From Simmondsia chinensis (taxonomy: Eukaryota > Streptophyta > Magnoliopsida > Caryophyllales > Simmondsiaceae): a stretch of 64,000 nt of DNA. The DNA lies in NCBI GenBank assembly GCA_018398585.1, contig JAGTTD010000009.1:9987193-10051192 (forward strand), given 5' to 3'. Positions 1 to 10,079 of the stretch are shown here, piece after piece. Position numbers and translations under genes: made by a program. How positions within the stretch are numbered: position 1 is the first letter of the stretch; each line of letters starts with the position of its first letter. The notes beneath the pieces were generated by a model, which saw only the letters and a program-made list of their open reading frames with translations, had not been told where the DNA came from and did not search any database.

Positions 1-277
1 AGACTTGTTTTCGACTACGAGTCTTTCAATCAACAATCCATACCATTTGTTCCAAGTCTTTCCGTGGCTTAGTCTCACAAACCACTTAGAACAAACTTGT
101 AAATTATAGTCTGAGGACTACACCCATCTCATGGATGTCACCCAAAAGAAAATCACATGCATTATAAATGCTCAAATACACAAATTTAACTAGGAAACGA
201 TTGGGACTTCAATTTTATTTACTAATTAAAATAAAATATCTAGAATAAATCTGGAATTCAGGACACTGTTCCGAACA
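1..277 (-). repeat. Copia-A 3' LTR, partial (runs off the window)
   Basis: This is the start of a minus-strand 3' LTR of the long-LTR Copia-A family. It is co-linear with the ends of the copies at 13326-14608, 18453-20618 and 44590-46789, including the stretch ending in CCGAACA at 271-277 (TTCCTAACA or similar in the others). In element orientation that end is the LTR start, TGTT. The rest of the LTR lies left of the window. It is a regulatory repeat with no coding capacity. Confidence 0.85.
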
Positions 278-633
278 ATCTCTTACTTGTCTTAAATACA
301 ATTTATGATAAAGTCCATACTCACCCCTTTTAAGTTTGAACCAAAAATCTACTGAGCCTAACCCTTAGTGAGCACAATTACTCCATGGTGAAGTCAGCAA
401 TATAATGCGGCTTAACATTCCTCTCACTAATGGCTCCCACTCCAAGGGTAAAGACATACTTAGACGTCAAGTGTCTATCATATTAATCAGACTAGAAGTC
501 TTAAATCAGTATAACCAACTGAAACCAGATCATCACCTTGAAAGATCAGCGTAGGAACTCTAGTTCTTCTCTAGAACTAGTGAAAAACCTTCACTGCCAC
601 CGAGTACATTGGACCTAGATTAGACTAACACGT
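278..633 (-). pseudogene. Copia-A 3' internal end with RNase H remnant
   Basis: This stretch matches 14609-14960, the sequence next to the 3' LTR inside the better preserved Copia-A copy. Just inside the LTR it has the pyrimidine run that is the reverse complement of the polypurine tract. On the minus strand the longer copy shows traces of a copia RNase H end (a GYT start and an FTL..GAIS-like stretch), but frames are broken. Family-N element A interrupts it at 633/634, so this copia copy is older than element A. Confidence 0.7.
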
Positions 634-1153
634 TGTTATGATCCGGGTTTGATGTGGATCTAAGGGGCTTCGGGTGCTGCATGGTTGCTGCTATATGATG
701 AAAGTTAGTGTAGGGAAGTCGTATTAGCTAGTTGATATTGTAACTAGAATAAGCCTTGATGTAGTTAGTAGCTTAAGCTTTTGTTGAGTCATGTAATAAG
801 TGAAGTTGTCCTAGTAGTTTGGGTGGTCAAGCTAGTGGTCAATGCCGGTCAAGGGTGGCGGCTAGTTAGTTAGTTGATGGATGAGTTTGTTAGCTCTTTG
901 GTCCACATGCATTGTATCTCTAGATATTTTTAGAGTTAGCCATCCTAAGAGTTCGTAGTATAAATATGTAGAGCTTCTATTGAAGAGCTCATATTATAAC
1001 TTTGATAAATGAAATTGATATCCTTGATATCTCTCTCTATTTTCTCATCTCTTTTCCCTTCTTTCTCATTTAAACTATATATTCTTTCTCATCTCATACT
1101 CTCACTATCCCAACCAACGTTAAGGTTCAAGAGCGATCTTTGAAACTTTAACA
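634..1153 (+). repeat. Element A 5' LTR
   Basis: 520 bp, beginning TGTTATGATC and ending TTTAACA. It repeats from 5140. A TATA-like box (TATAAATATG) lies near 960, followed by a pyrimidine-rich U5 built from CTCTC and TTTCTCATC blocks. The same U5 style is seen in elements B-D and in the Reina-like LTR. Confidence 0.9.
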
Positions 1154-1155
1154 AA

Positions 1156-1168
1156 TGGTATCAGAGCC
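1156..1168 (+). other. Primer binding site, initiator-Met tRNA
   Basis: TGGTATCAGAGCC directly after the 5' LTR is the classic plant initiator-Met tRNA primer site. The identical motif follows the LTR of element B (37033) and of the Reina-like element (8097). Confidence 0.92.
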
Positions 1169-2294
1169 TTGATTTGGCTTTCGAATCAAGCTCATATCCG
1201 AAAATTAAAAAAATCTGATTAATTTTTTTGTAATTAATCAACAAAAAAAGGTTTGATACTGATTTAATTCAGATTTTGTGATCAGAATTCAAATCTGAAT
1301 TTTGAAGTAGATTTTGGCGGTTACTGCAATTGTGACTGCAAGGTCTAGGAAAATTGCGTTCGGTTGGGATTTAAATTGTCAAATTACATTGAAGAAATTT
1401 TATTTGATCAGAATTTGTTGATTTCATTCAACATCAAGCTGATTCAGATTGAAATTCAGTAGATTCAATCAGGCATTAGCTGTTGAATGTTAATGCAGAA
1501 GCAAAATATCAGTTGCAGAACTTAGCTGTTCTTGATCGATCATTCATCTGAACGGTTGAGGAAGAGTTACATTTGAGCTATTTGATCCACATTATACTTG
1601 ATCATCATCAAAATAGCAGAAATCATCGGAATTGGGGTGATCACATTACACTTGATCATCATTAAAAGAGTAGAAATCATCGGAATTGGGATAATCACAG
1701 ATTTTACAGTTCAGAAGTTGAGATTGAGGTAATGGTTTTTTGATCTTCAAGTTGCAATTTGATGAGAGTTTGTGTTTGTTGTTGGATTATGTTGAAATTG
1801 TGTTGCTTAGCATAGAAGTGGTGAGGATTCATCAAAATCTGCAGTGATTTTTGTGAATTATATGTTATTGAGTCGAGATATGCTAGGCGAAAAATTTGAC
1901 AGCAAAGGGGAAAATCTAACAGTGGAAGGAGAAGCGAAAGTGTTGAAATCCGATTTCGTTCTTTGAGTATTGTGTTGAGGAATTGATTTTGAGTTAGAGT
2001 CGAGCTTAATTCAGAAGTGTAAGTCGAATTACTCAACTAAACGTGCTATCAGAAATCGTTCGTGGTTAGGGTTTGTTCGAAGTTCTATTCGAAGCTTATC
2101 AGTTAGGGTTTATAATCATTGACGATTGTCGAACCGATAGCAGTTGATTGGTTGTGCGATCAAAGGAGTAGAACTTCATTAAGCAATCGATTGTTGAAGA
2201 GTTGCGAAACAAGCTTTATTTTTCTGCAATTTTCGAACTTGTATTCTGTGAGCTGAGCTGATTCCAGTTCGAAGTTTTGTTGTTCCTTGCAAAC
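1169..2294 (+). other. Element A untranslated leader
   Basis: About 1.1 kb without a supported gene. It contains direct repeats (the phrase around TTGATCATCATCAAAA occurs twice at about 1600-1670). Its last part (about 2050-2150, with TTAGGGTTTGTTCGAAG) is closely conserved with the leaders of elements B (about 37850) and C (63950-64000, minus), so the leader is a family trait. An open stretch on the opposite strand at 1704-2036 has no recognisable features. Confidence 0.7.
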
Positions 2295-4939
2295 ATGCCT
2301 AATGGATTTAAGACATGATCGGACCCTGGTGCAAATGCTACAACCGAACCTCACTATATCACTATTGATCGTCTTCAGGACTTAAATAACAAAATGGATC
2401 GAATCTAGACACTATTGTTGGGAAAGGATTCGAATAAAGAAGATCATTGGTAGCAAAATGAAGCAAACCTTGTGAATTTGCAGGATCCGATTAACAAGCA
2501 AGGAGAATCATCGATTGAGCACCAGGAGGAAGCTGTAATAGAAACGGTTGTTGTTGAAGATGAATTCGACCACAACAATGCCGAAATTGATGAACACAAA
2601 TTAGAAGTACCTGAGTTTGAGCATGATGATCCTTATGAAGACTCTTTGCTCGAGTTAGAGTATTTTGCTAATGTTGAGGCACAGTATAACATGCATCCGG
2701 AATGGGAATACGATTTTCATGTCAAAGGAATGTTGAAGAAAGCAAAGAGTAAGATGAAAAGGAACCTTTTAAATGAAGCGTTGAAAGATTTTTGGGGTAA
2801 AATGAAGTTTTTTAAGCAGAAGTCGAAGCTTGACAAGTCAGGGATTGCGTCGTGGTCTCCTAAGGATGATTCGATGCCACAAGAGGGTCACTATGAAGTC
2901 TTTGCAAGCAATCAAGCAGAGAACTATGTAGATCCGAAGTATTCTGTTGGAAAATTCGACGCTACTGCTGAATTATCACTGAATACATCACCAAATCTAT
3001 TGAGCAATACTCCATGGCGAGTTGCTACGGAGAATTATAATTTTAGGACTACTAACGAGTGGATTTTGGATCAGAATTGCAGCATCTTCACTGCCGAACG
3101 ATCACATTCTGTTGGAAAATCATGTGTTGCCGCTATGGTATTATTTGTTGCAGAATGGGGTGTGCTTTTGTGTGGAGAGAAGGTTTATCTAAGTGCAAGT
3201 ACTTATGACAAGCTTCCTCCTGATCCGGGGAAGGTAGATCAAGAGTATAATAAGTTGAAACATGAGGCTGAGTTGGAGGAAAGTTTAAATCCAGATGCCA
3301 AGGTTTGTTTCCAAGTTCACTAGAGACCAAATTTCATTTCTGGAAAAGTTTTTGAAGTATTAGAAGTTTGAATGCTTTATTTGGAAAAACACGGTACATT
3401 GATAGATGTTAAATCAACAACGAGTAGCAAGAATCAGATGCATTTCAGAAACAGATGCAGATCTAATTCGGATGCAACCCAAGGCCTAAAATCAGATGCT
3501 GATTTTTAAGCTGATCTGAACAAGCATTGGCTGTATGTGAGCAAAAGCAGGCAAGTTGTTGAATTGAATGCATCCAAAGATTGGCTATATCGACAAGTTG
3601 CTGTTAGGATTTCTAGAAGACCCTACTTTGATCAAGAACGTGAGATGAAGCTTGAGTTTGGTTTTGTTATTGCTCATAAGTCACTTAAACTCTATGGAAT
3701 CAAGCACTCCAGGAGCTTGCATACATTCACCAAGAACTCGAAGGACCTTATGATGACACCTTGCAATTGGGAGGACATTTGCAAGTTGTTTGTCTCCAAG
3801 GCTTCAGCCGAGGACAAAGAAACCTCTGAAGTTTTGAGGTTGCAGTTGATGAAATTTTGGCCATCAATATACATTCACTGCAACGGTTACATCGAATGGA
3901 TGAGTCAGATGCATGAGCTACCATGACATCACAATGCCTCAGTTGAAGACATCAAAAGGGGATCAAGATTAACTCCTATAGAAATCATTAGATGCTTTAG
4001 CAGAGGAGTTAATAGCAGATCAGACCTTAAACCTAGATTATGCACAGCTGATTTGATGCTCCATTGGCTTAATGGGATGGTGCACTTTGCAAGTATTCTT
4101 TTGTTCATTGTTAAGAGATCCACGTACATTCATTTAAGAAGAAAATGGGTTCAAATGGTACAGGAAGGACATGACGTTTTAGTGATCAATCTAGTATGGG
4201 TATACTGCAATTTGTGGGTTGTGAGTTCTGCTATATTGATAGTTCAAATGGTGACTTTGTTTCCTTGGAGAGCGATTGACACTTTTGGAAACCTAGCTTG
4301 GTGGAGTAAAGCTACAAGCTTGCAAGTCAACATTCCAATTGTTTTAGAAACTGAGTGGGAATGTGGCAGTGGGAAGCATCGTGCTAAGTGCTCTTTGGGC
4401 ACTCTCTTCACATTTTGGCAAGCAAAGGAAGTGGAAGTACGCGTTGATGTTAGCAAGGATCAAAGCCTATCCTGTGTCCAAGAAGTGACTGATTCCAGTA
4501 AACTTGACATCAGAAAAACAATTCTTTACATCATGAGAGAGTGTGGGCTCTGGAATCTGAGAAAGGTTGTTCTGCTGGAAGTATGACACAGGTTGAATCA
4601 TGTCCAGGTCTGGAAGTTTGTAAAGGGGATCAATCGGTTATCATTTCAGGCTTTGATGCGCAATTAGCAGATTACAGAGAAGTTGTTGTTAGTATGTTTT
4701 GCAGCTCCCTACATTTGTTGACAGCAGCATCTGAGGATATTAATGGGGCAACAAGATGTGCCAATTGGACTCCTAGAAGCAGTAGATACCTAAGAGCATC
4801 TGAAAGATCTTTTGTAAGCATGTCATGTGCAGGGTACAACAAGGATAATAGCTGCAGGGAAGTTATTAGTTTTGAAATTTGGTGGATTTGGTATGATATG
4901 GGCATACCACCTGAAGTTAACTCTCCAAATCTGATGTGA
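2295..4939 (+). pseudogene. Family-N long protein, decayed (element A copy)
   Basis: The frame begins at an ATG at 2295 (leader with LQDLNNKMDRI, a likely short coiled coil). It stays in one phase to 4586 with scattered stops, then shifts phase for 4541-4939, giving about 880 codons. The open part 2472-3323 has an acidic stretch, then HPEWEYDFHVKGMLK, then SWSPKDDSM, then YLSASTYDKLPPDPG. Element C shares all of these, while B and D share parts. Further on, VQMVTLFPW and SSLHLLTAASE recur in element D. The end (IWWIWYDMGIPPE) resembles the GRPPEMLKD segment of B and C. I recognise no retroviral domain and assign no function. Host gene capture, a highly diverged gag, or an extra frame are all possible. 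Confidence 0.6.
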
Positions 4940-5101
4940 AATAGCAAGTTCAAGCCGTAATGCAGATGCAAACTTTAGTGAACTACTCTGGTGTATTCAT
5001 TGCTTCATAGGTTCTCACCCACGGCAAATTTCAGCAAGGAGTCTTCAAATTCGGTTCCTACCTTTTCACCAATAAATGTTCCTTAAGTCTCAACTCTCTT
5101 C
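4940..5101 (+). other. Element A 3' untranslated region
   Basis: Short stretch between the last open frame and the pre-polypurine hairpin. It holds CTCACCCACGG-type text but no gene that I can support. Confidence 0.5.
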
Positions 5102-5139
5102 CATTCTTGTGGAGAAGAATGTTTTCAAGGGGAAGGGAA
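5102..5139 (+). other. Hairpin plus polypurine tract
   Basis: Arms CATTCTTG and GAAGAATG around TGGA (5102-5121; one arm base differs from a perfect match) precede the polypurine tract CAAGGGGAAGGGAA, which abuts the 3' LTR at 5140. The hairpin recurs just before the polypurine tract of elements B, C and D and of the Reina-like element. Confidence 0.75.
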
Positions 5140-5613
5140 TGTTATGATCAGGGTTTGATGAGGATCTAGGGGGCTTCGGGTGCTGCATGGTTGCTGCTAT
5201 ATGTTGAAAGTTAGTGTAGGGAAGTTGTATTAGCTAGTTGATATTGTAACTAGAATAAGTCTTGATGTAGTTAGTAGCTTAAGCTTTTGTTGAGTCATGT
5301 AATAAGTGAAGTTGTGCTAGTAGTTTGGGTGGTCAAGCTAGTGGTCAATGCCGGTCAAGGGTGGTGGCTAGTTAGTTAGTTGATGGTTGAGTTGGTTAGC
5401 TCTTTGGTCCACATGCATTGTATCTCTAGATATTTTTAGAGTTAGCCATCCTAAGAGTTAGTAGTATAAATATGTAGAGCTTCTCTTGAAGAGCTCATAT
5501 TATAACTTTGATGAATGAAATTGATACCCTTGATATCTCTCTCTATTTTCTCATTTCTTTTCCCTTCTTTCTCATCTAAACTCTATATTCTTTGTCATCT
5601 CATACTCTCGCTA
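5140..5613 (+). repeat. Element A 3' LTR, truncated
   Basis: Repeats the 5' LTR closely from TGTTATGATC onward but stops at about 5613, after CATACTCTCGCT. The last 50-60 bp, including the terminal AACA, are missing. The next base belongs to a reversed Copia-B fragment, so a deletion or recombination removed the end. Confidence 0.85.
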
Positions 5614-6330
5614 GTTTCTGGGTGTACACTTTAGCCCGTAGCCTTTCCTTAAACTTCTCTATGGACCCATCAGTCCTTAATTTCTTTCGAAACACCCTCT
5701 TACACCCTATAGGCTTGAATCCACTAGGAGGTCTACGAACTCCCAAGTGTTATTACTTGTTATAGAGTGAAGTTTATTACTTATGGCTTCTCTTAGGAGC
5801 ATTTATGGTTCCCATGGTCTCATCATATGTTTTGGGATCTTCTTCTAGCATGAATGCACTCACAACATGTTCATAAAATTCATGACGTTTAGACAAGAAT
5901 GCAGTTATGAAGTTTGGTCCAAAACTAGCCTCACTTCGAGCCCTCTTACTTCTTCTAAATTCTTGGGTCTCAAGCCCGGGAGCACACGACTTGATGATGA
6001 AGCAGACGCAATAGGAATAAAATTAGGCAATGAAGCATGCAGATTCTTCCATGGGAAACATATTCTCGAAGAATTCAGCATCTTGAGATTCTATAACCTT
6101 ACCAAGCCTAATCATTTAAAAGCATGAATCTATATGTAGCACTGTTCATGGAATAAGCAACAAAGATAGCATCTACAGTTTTAGGACCAATTTTACTTCT
6201 TTAAACTCGAGAATTCCTACTTTAGCTTGACAACCTCACACTTTACGATATTTCAGGTTAGGTGGATAGCCCTTCCATAATTCATAAGGGGTCTTATCTA
6301 ACTTTTAGTTGGAACCCTAACAGAGGGAAC
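5614..6330 (-). pseudogene. Copia-B integrase end and reverse transcriptase start, fragment
   Basis: Read on the minus strand this is co-linear with plus positions about 34905-35615 of the Copia-B element. It covers the integrase end (APYELWKGY-like), the linker, and the start of the reverse transcriptase (LGTDGSI.RFKA..., then a YTQ stretch). It carries stops and frameshifts, and the open frame on its plus strand is an artefact. Both edges are abrupt: element A's truncated LTR on the left and Tat-1 gag on the right. No LTR or target duplication belongs to it, so it is a rearrangement scrap. Confidence 0.75.
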
Positions 6331-6334
6331 CACC

Positions 6335-6813
6335 ACCCAAATTATGTAACCCAAGAAAAATTCGATCAGTTTCAATAACAAATCCACCAAATTTTTACAC
6401 AAACACCTAACCATGATACAGAGTACATCCCGGGGCCAAGTCAGTTCATTGCTACAAGTGGAATGTCATAACACACCCAAGCTCAGAGTCCTCATGGGAG
6501 CACCACGTCTACAGCAAGTACTTATCAAAATCAAGCCCGAAGGAGCAACAGAAGAACTCCTAGACCGGCTGCGGCATACTATTTGCCCGAAACTCATTCA
6601 TCATTTACATCCTGGATCCAGGAAAGGTAAAGATCCCAAATATCGATATATCTGATGATACTCAAGGTCCAGTGCATCATTTAGCCGGGTTTATGGCCCG
6701 ACTGTATTTACAAGATGTGGAAGAGAATGTCTGGTGTAAATGTTTTCCCACCACCTTGAAGGGAGTGGCACAGAATTGGTTTGCATCGCTTCTAAACACG
6801 TTCATGGACCGCT
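6335..6813 (+). pseudogene. Tat-1 gag, 5' piece
   Basis: Broken frames here read as the gag core of Tat elements: an F.ARLYLQDVEENVWC segment and FPTTLKGVAQNWF, comparable to the usual 'cKaFp.tL.g.A..WF' capsid motif. It is cut by Copia-A after the codons for the residues that precede the next gag segment. That segment (RKRTDAHLL-like) appears directly after the Copia-A right end at 20619, proving that the two halves were once contiguous. Confidence 0.75.
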
Positions 6814-7750
6814 TGTTGGGAAAAGATATGAATATTGTTGGAAAATAAACTCTAATACCGACTATTGGGTTCGCAGTTCTCAACTATAGTCATAACAATA
6901 GGCACCTACTAGAGCACTTAGAGTAGGAGACCCTTCTCTTTACCTAAGCCCCCGGTAGGAGAGTCACGGTTCGTGACACCTCACGTGCGAGAGTTCTCAG
7001 GAATAGATTTATCTCTATAAACCCTTTGCCCTAATACCGGTTGTTAGGATAAGTTTCAAAAATTCTCCCTAAAGTTTACGGAGCGGAACAGGTTTAGAAT
7101 TCTTAACTCTAAACCTAGGGTTGATTTAAAATTCCCAATTTTAAATCCACTGACTTAAATTTATAATTTAAATCAACAGATCTAAATTCTTAATTTAGAT
7201 CTACATGCTTTTTACTCTACTACGTTCATAACAATACATAAACTTAAACGGGCATAATAATGAATACTGTAAATAAATAGAAAGCGAAAAGACTAAAGAA
7301 AGAAGAACATACCTAGAATTGCTCCAATAATAAAGAAAACCAAGAACATCGAGACCCCACGATCTTCTACGCAATAACCTCGAACTGCCCGGGGAGTGGA
7401 CTCCGAAAAATATTAAACTGAGGAAGGAAAAATTGCGATGGAAATTGTTCTCTCCAATTAGGTATCCGAAACAATTTCCAAAACCATAAAAAAATATTTC
7501 GACTTGAATGCCGAACCTTTGAGTAAGCATATCTATTTATAGGAGTATTCTAGAGCCAAAAATCCAATTTTAATCGATGTGGGATCCACCAGTTAACATC
7601 AAAACGCAGCGTATCATTACAAAAATTAGTCAAAACGCGTCGTTTTTTCACAGTTCAAAAACCGCATCCCTTTTATTTTATTGCGCGTGACATGTGGCAG
7701 GCTCCCATTGGTCCGCTCCCGTGCACGCGGGTAGCCAGGGCTCTACCATG
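6814..7750 (-). repeat. Copia-A 3' LTR, left part (before the nested chromovirus)
   Basis: Starts TGTTGGGAAAAGATATG, the same edge as 18453 and 44590. It continues co-linearly with the other copies until about 7750, where the Reina-like element is inserted with a 5-bp duplication (GTGCG 7751-7755, GCGCG 13321-13325). The open minus frame at 7201-7530 lies wholly in this LTR and has a mutated counterpart at 18840-19046; I do not regard it as a gene. Confidence 0.88.
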
Positions 7751-7755
7751 GTGCG

Positions 7756-8094
7756 TTTACGTTTTCCTTTGATATTTTGATGTAATAAAACACTTAAGTC
7801 TTAGCCGGGTTTGAATTAAGCAATTTAGGCGCCAAAGTTAGTTAGGCTTGGCTTCCAGTAGTGTTTTGGCGGGAGTCTAGCTTAAGCAAGGGATTTTGAT
7901 GGCTTGTTTCAATTTGTCTTTAAATAGAGTGATCTTATGTAATTTGGAGGTATTCAATGAAATTTACCTATCTTCTTAAGATAAACTTCTTTTCTCATCT
8001 TAATCTCTCTATTTCCTCATCTACTTTCAATTCTTCCTCATCCCTTACTCTTTTCCCCTTAAGGTAAGATCAAGATTCAATCTAGATCTTAACA
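7756..8094 (+). repeat. Reina-like 5' LTR
   Basis: About 339 bp, ending ATCTTAACA. Its first bases (TTTACG) are mutated from the TGTTACG seen in the 3' LTR. A TATA-like TTTAAATAG lies near 7919, followed by a pyrimidine-rich U5. Confidence 0.9.
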
Positions 8095-8096
8095 AT

Positions 8097-8109
8097 TGGT
8101 ATCAGAGCC
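8097..8109 (+). other. Primer binding site, initiator-Met tRNA
   Basis: TGGTATCAGAGCC, two bases after the LTR. It is a perfect match to the usual plant initiator-Met tRNA primer site. Confidence 0.95.
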
Positions 8110-8141
8110 TCGTGGCTTCCAAAATTCAGTAGCAATAAGCA

Positions 8142-10078
8142 ATGTCAGCCGAAACAGTAGTGGCCGGTGGTGTAACCACCAGATCAGCTGCTGCTAGAGC
8201 AGCTTCCAGACCCCTGGTGTCTGAAGCCATTGGGGGCCATGATCCTGTAGGTCAGGAGGTGGTTACAAAGAATGTTTTGGAGAATCAATTTAAGGCTTGG
8301 AGTGAATACATGATCGATCGACTCAAGGTGTCGCAAGTGGAATCAATTCAGATGTTTCAGCAGCAATGGGAGGAGAAATTAGAACAACGATCTCAACAGG
8401 TCGAATTGAAATTCTCTGATCAGCTCACACGAAAAACACAAGAGCTGGAAGAGAAGACTGCAATGAGGTTTGATCGTGAATTACAGCAGTTGGATGTGAA
8501 ATTAGCCGAAATGCGGGAGTAGTTCAGGAGGCCTAGTCCTCCATTGGTTCCGGATCCTTTGATACCAGCTAGTATGCTTCAGGCTGGTACTTCTGTGAGA
8601 GCTGAGACATTAATTCATGATGAGGAGTTCTGGTTGAGTCTTAGTAGGCAGTTATTCCTGAAAGACTTGAGCGCAATAAGCAAGATCGATCTCGACATTC
8701 AAACTGGACTGAAGTTGCAGAGGGTCGGACAGCAGGAATGGATCCTACTTTCAGAAATCAAGGGGTCAGTTCTGGTCAGCTGGACAGACCTCCTGATTCT
8801 TGGCAACATCCACGATCTGGCAGCAATGAGGAATCAACTAATAGTCGAAGCAACAATCACAGACAGCCGAGAGTACAGATCGATGCATTTGATGGTAAGC
8901 AACCTCATTCATGGCTGAGAAGGTGTGAGCGTTATTTGCTTTTTAATCAAATTGATGAATCAGAAAAAGTGCAAATTTCGGCTGTGTATTTGCTTGGTGA
9001 TCATGAAGTGTGGTTTTATAGCTTGATTAGAAGTAGACCTTCCATTACTTGGTATGAATTTGCCAAGGCCTTATGTGTTAGATATAGTGATGAGGATGAT
9101 AGTGATGTTGTGGATAAATTTAACAAAGTGAAGCAAGATTCAACTGTCAAGGAGTACATGACTAGGTTTGAGAATCTTCGAGCTAGCATTGTGACTGAAA
9201 TAGAAGCATCTGAATCCTACTATGTGTCAGCTTTCATAAGTGGATTGAAGCCCAAGTTGAAGAACTTAGTTAAGGCTGTTGCTCCAATTGATTTGTCCAC
9301 AGCTTTTTCTAAAGCAAAACTCTATGAGACCACGGTCATAACAGCAGGTGAGACATCTAGATCTCATGGAAGTACCTCTAGATTTCAGCAGAATTCGAGT
9401 AGAAACAGATCCAGCAGGGGAGAGGACAAACCGCAGCAGAAGTTGTGCTTTCGTTGTAATCAGCCTCATCAATTTGGTCACAGGTGCAATCCCAAGTTCC
9501 TTATGGCTGTGGAAGGTACTAATGCTGATGAACACAGTGATGAAGTGGAAATTGTGGATGAGGATACTGAGTCTGATCAGGAAAGTGTGCAAAGTCTAGA
9601 TGATGCTGCGATTGAGATTTCTGTTAAGGCTCATAGTACAATCCCGATTAGAGGAACAGCTAGTAAGAGATCCATTATCATTCTCATTGATAGTGGGAGT
9701 GCTCATAGTTTCATAGATCCCAAGGTGGTCAAGAAAGTGGGGCATGAGGTGATCAAAACTCACCCGCTTGCAGTTACAGTTGCTGATGAGAAGACAGTGA
9801 CCACCCAGAACAAATGCCAAGGATTCTCTTGGCTGATGCAAGACCGTAAGTTCAGCTACGACTTTAGAATCCTTCCTTTGGGAGGGTGTGACATGGTGCT
9901 TGGGGTAGATTGGATGAGATCCTATAGCCCGGTATTGTTTGATTATGCAAACCTCTCACTATCATTTGATGTTCAAGGATCCAAAGTTACACTGCAAGGG
10001 ATGGCTGAACCAGCTCATTTGCAAGTCATTGAAGGCAGTAAGCTCAAGAAGGGTCTTCAAGGGTGTGCTTATCAATAG
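8142..10078 (+). pseudogene. gag-pr: Reina-like gag-protease, decayed
   Basis: The ATG at 8142 opens a gag start with TRSAAARAAS and a long coiled-coil region (Gln/Glu/Lys-rich, about residues 45-125). A TAG at 8520 and a frameshift before 8738 break it. The open frame 8738-10078 (446 residues) has the capsid region (HSWLRRCERYL, FNKVKQDSTVKEY). It then has a zinc knuckle with Cys, Cys, His, Cys (CFRCNQPHQFGHRC, near residue 235), an acidic linker, and an aspartic protease site LIDSGSAHSFID near residue 315. The protease extends through LGVDWM. This is the normal order for chromoviruses, in which gag and pol share one frame; a TAG at 10076 now ends it. Confidence 0.9.
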
Positions 10079-10079
10079 G

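Larger units (their letters stand above)
634..5613 (+). mobile_element. Family-N non-autonomous LTR retrotransposon, element A
   Basis: An LTR retrotransposon with a 520-bp 5' LTR, a Met-tRNA primer site two bases after it, a leader of about 1.1 kb, a long decayed coding frame, a hairpin plus polypurine tract, and a truncated 3' LTR. No gag, protease, reverse transcriptase or integrase can be recognised. Elements B (36522-40351), C (60634-64000) and D (54838-60633) share its LTR ends, primer-site region, leader text and protein motifs. It sits in the Copia-A remnant on the left. On the right its 3' LTR ends abruptly against a Copia-B scrap, so the target duplication is lost. Confidence 0.85.

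Noticed and set aside
4053..4586. An env-like membrane protein in element A
   Set aside because: Two hydrophobic stretches exist, but there is no signal peptide, no separate gene position after pol, and the segment is in phase with the rest of the family-N frame.
5867..6127. A plus-strand gene of 86 codons
   Set aside because: It is antisense to a Copia-B integrase/reverse transcriptase fragment, and the reading on the minus strand explains the sequence.
7201..7530. A small gene on the minus strand in the Copia-A LTR
   Set aside because: It lies within the LTR, its counterpart at 18840-19046 is differently broken, and no motif is seen.
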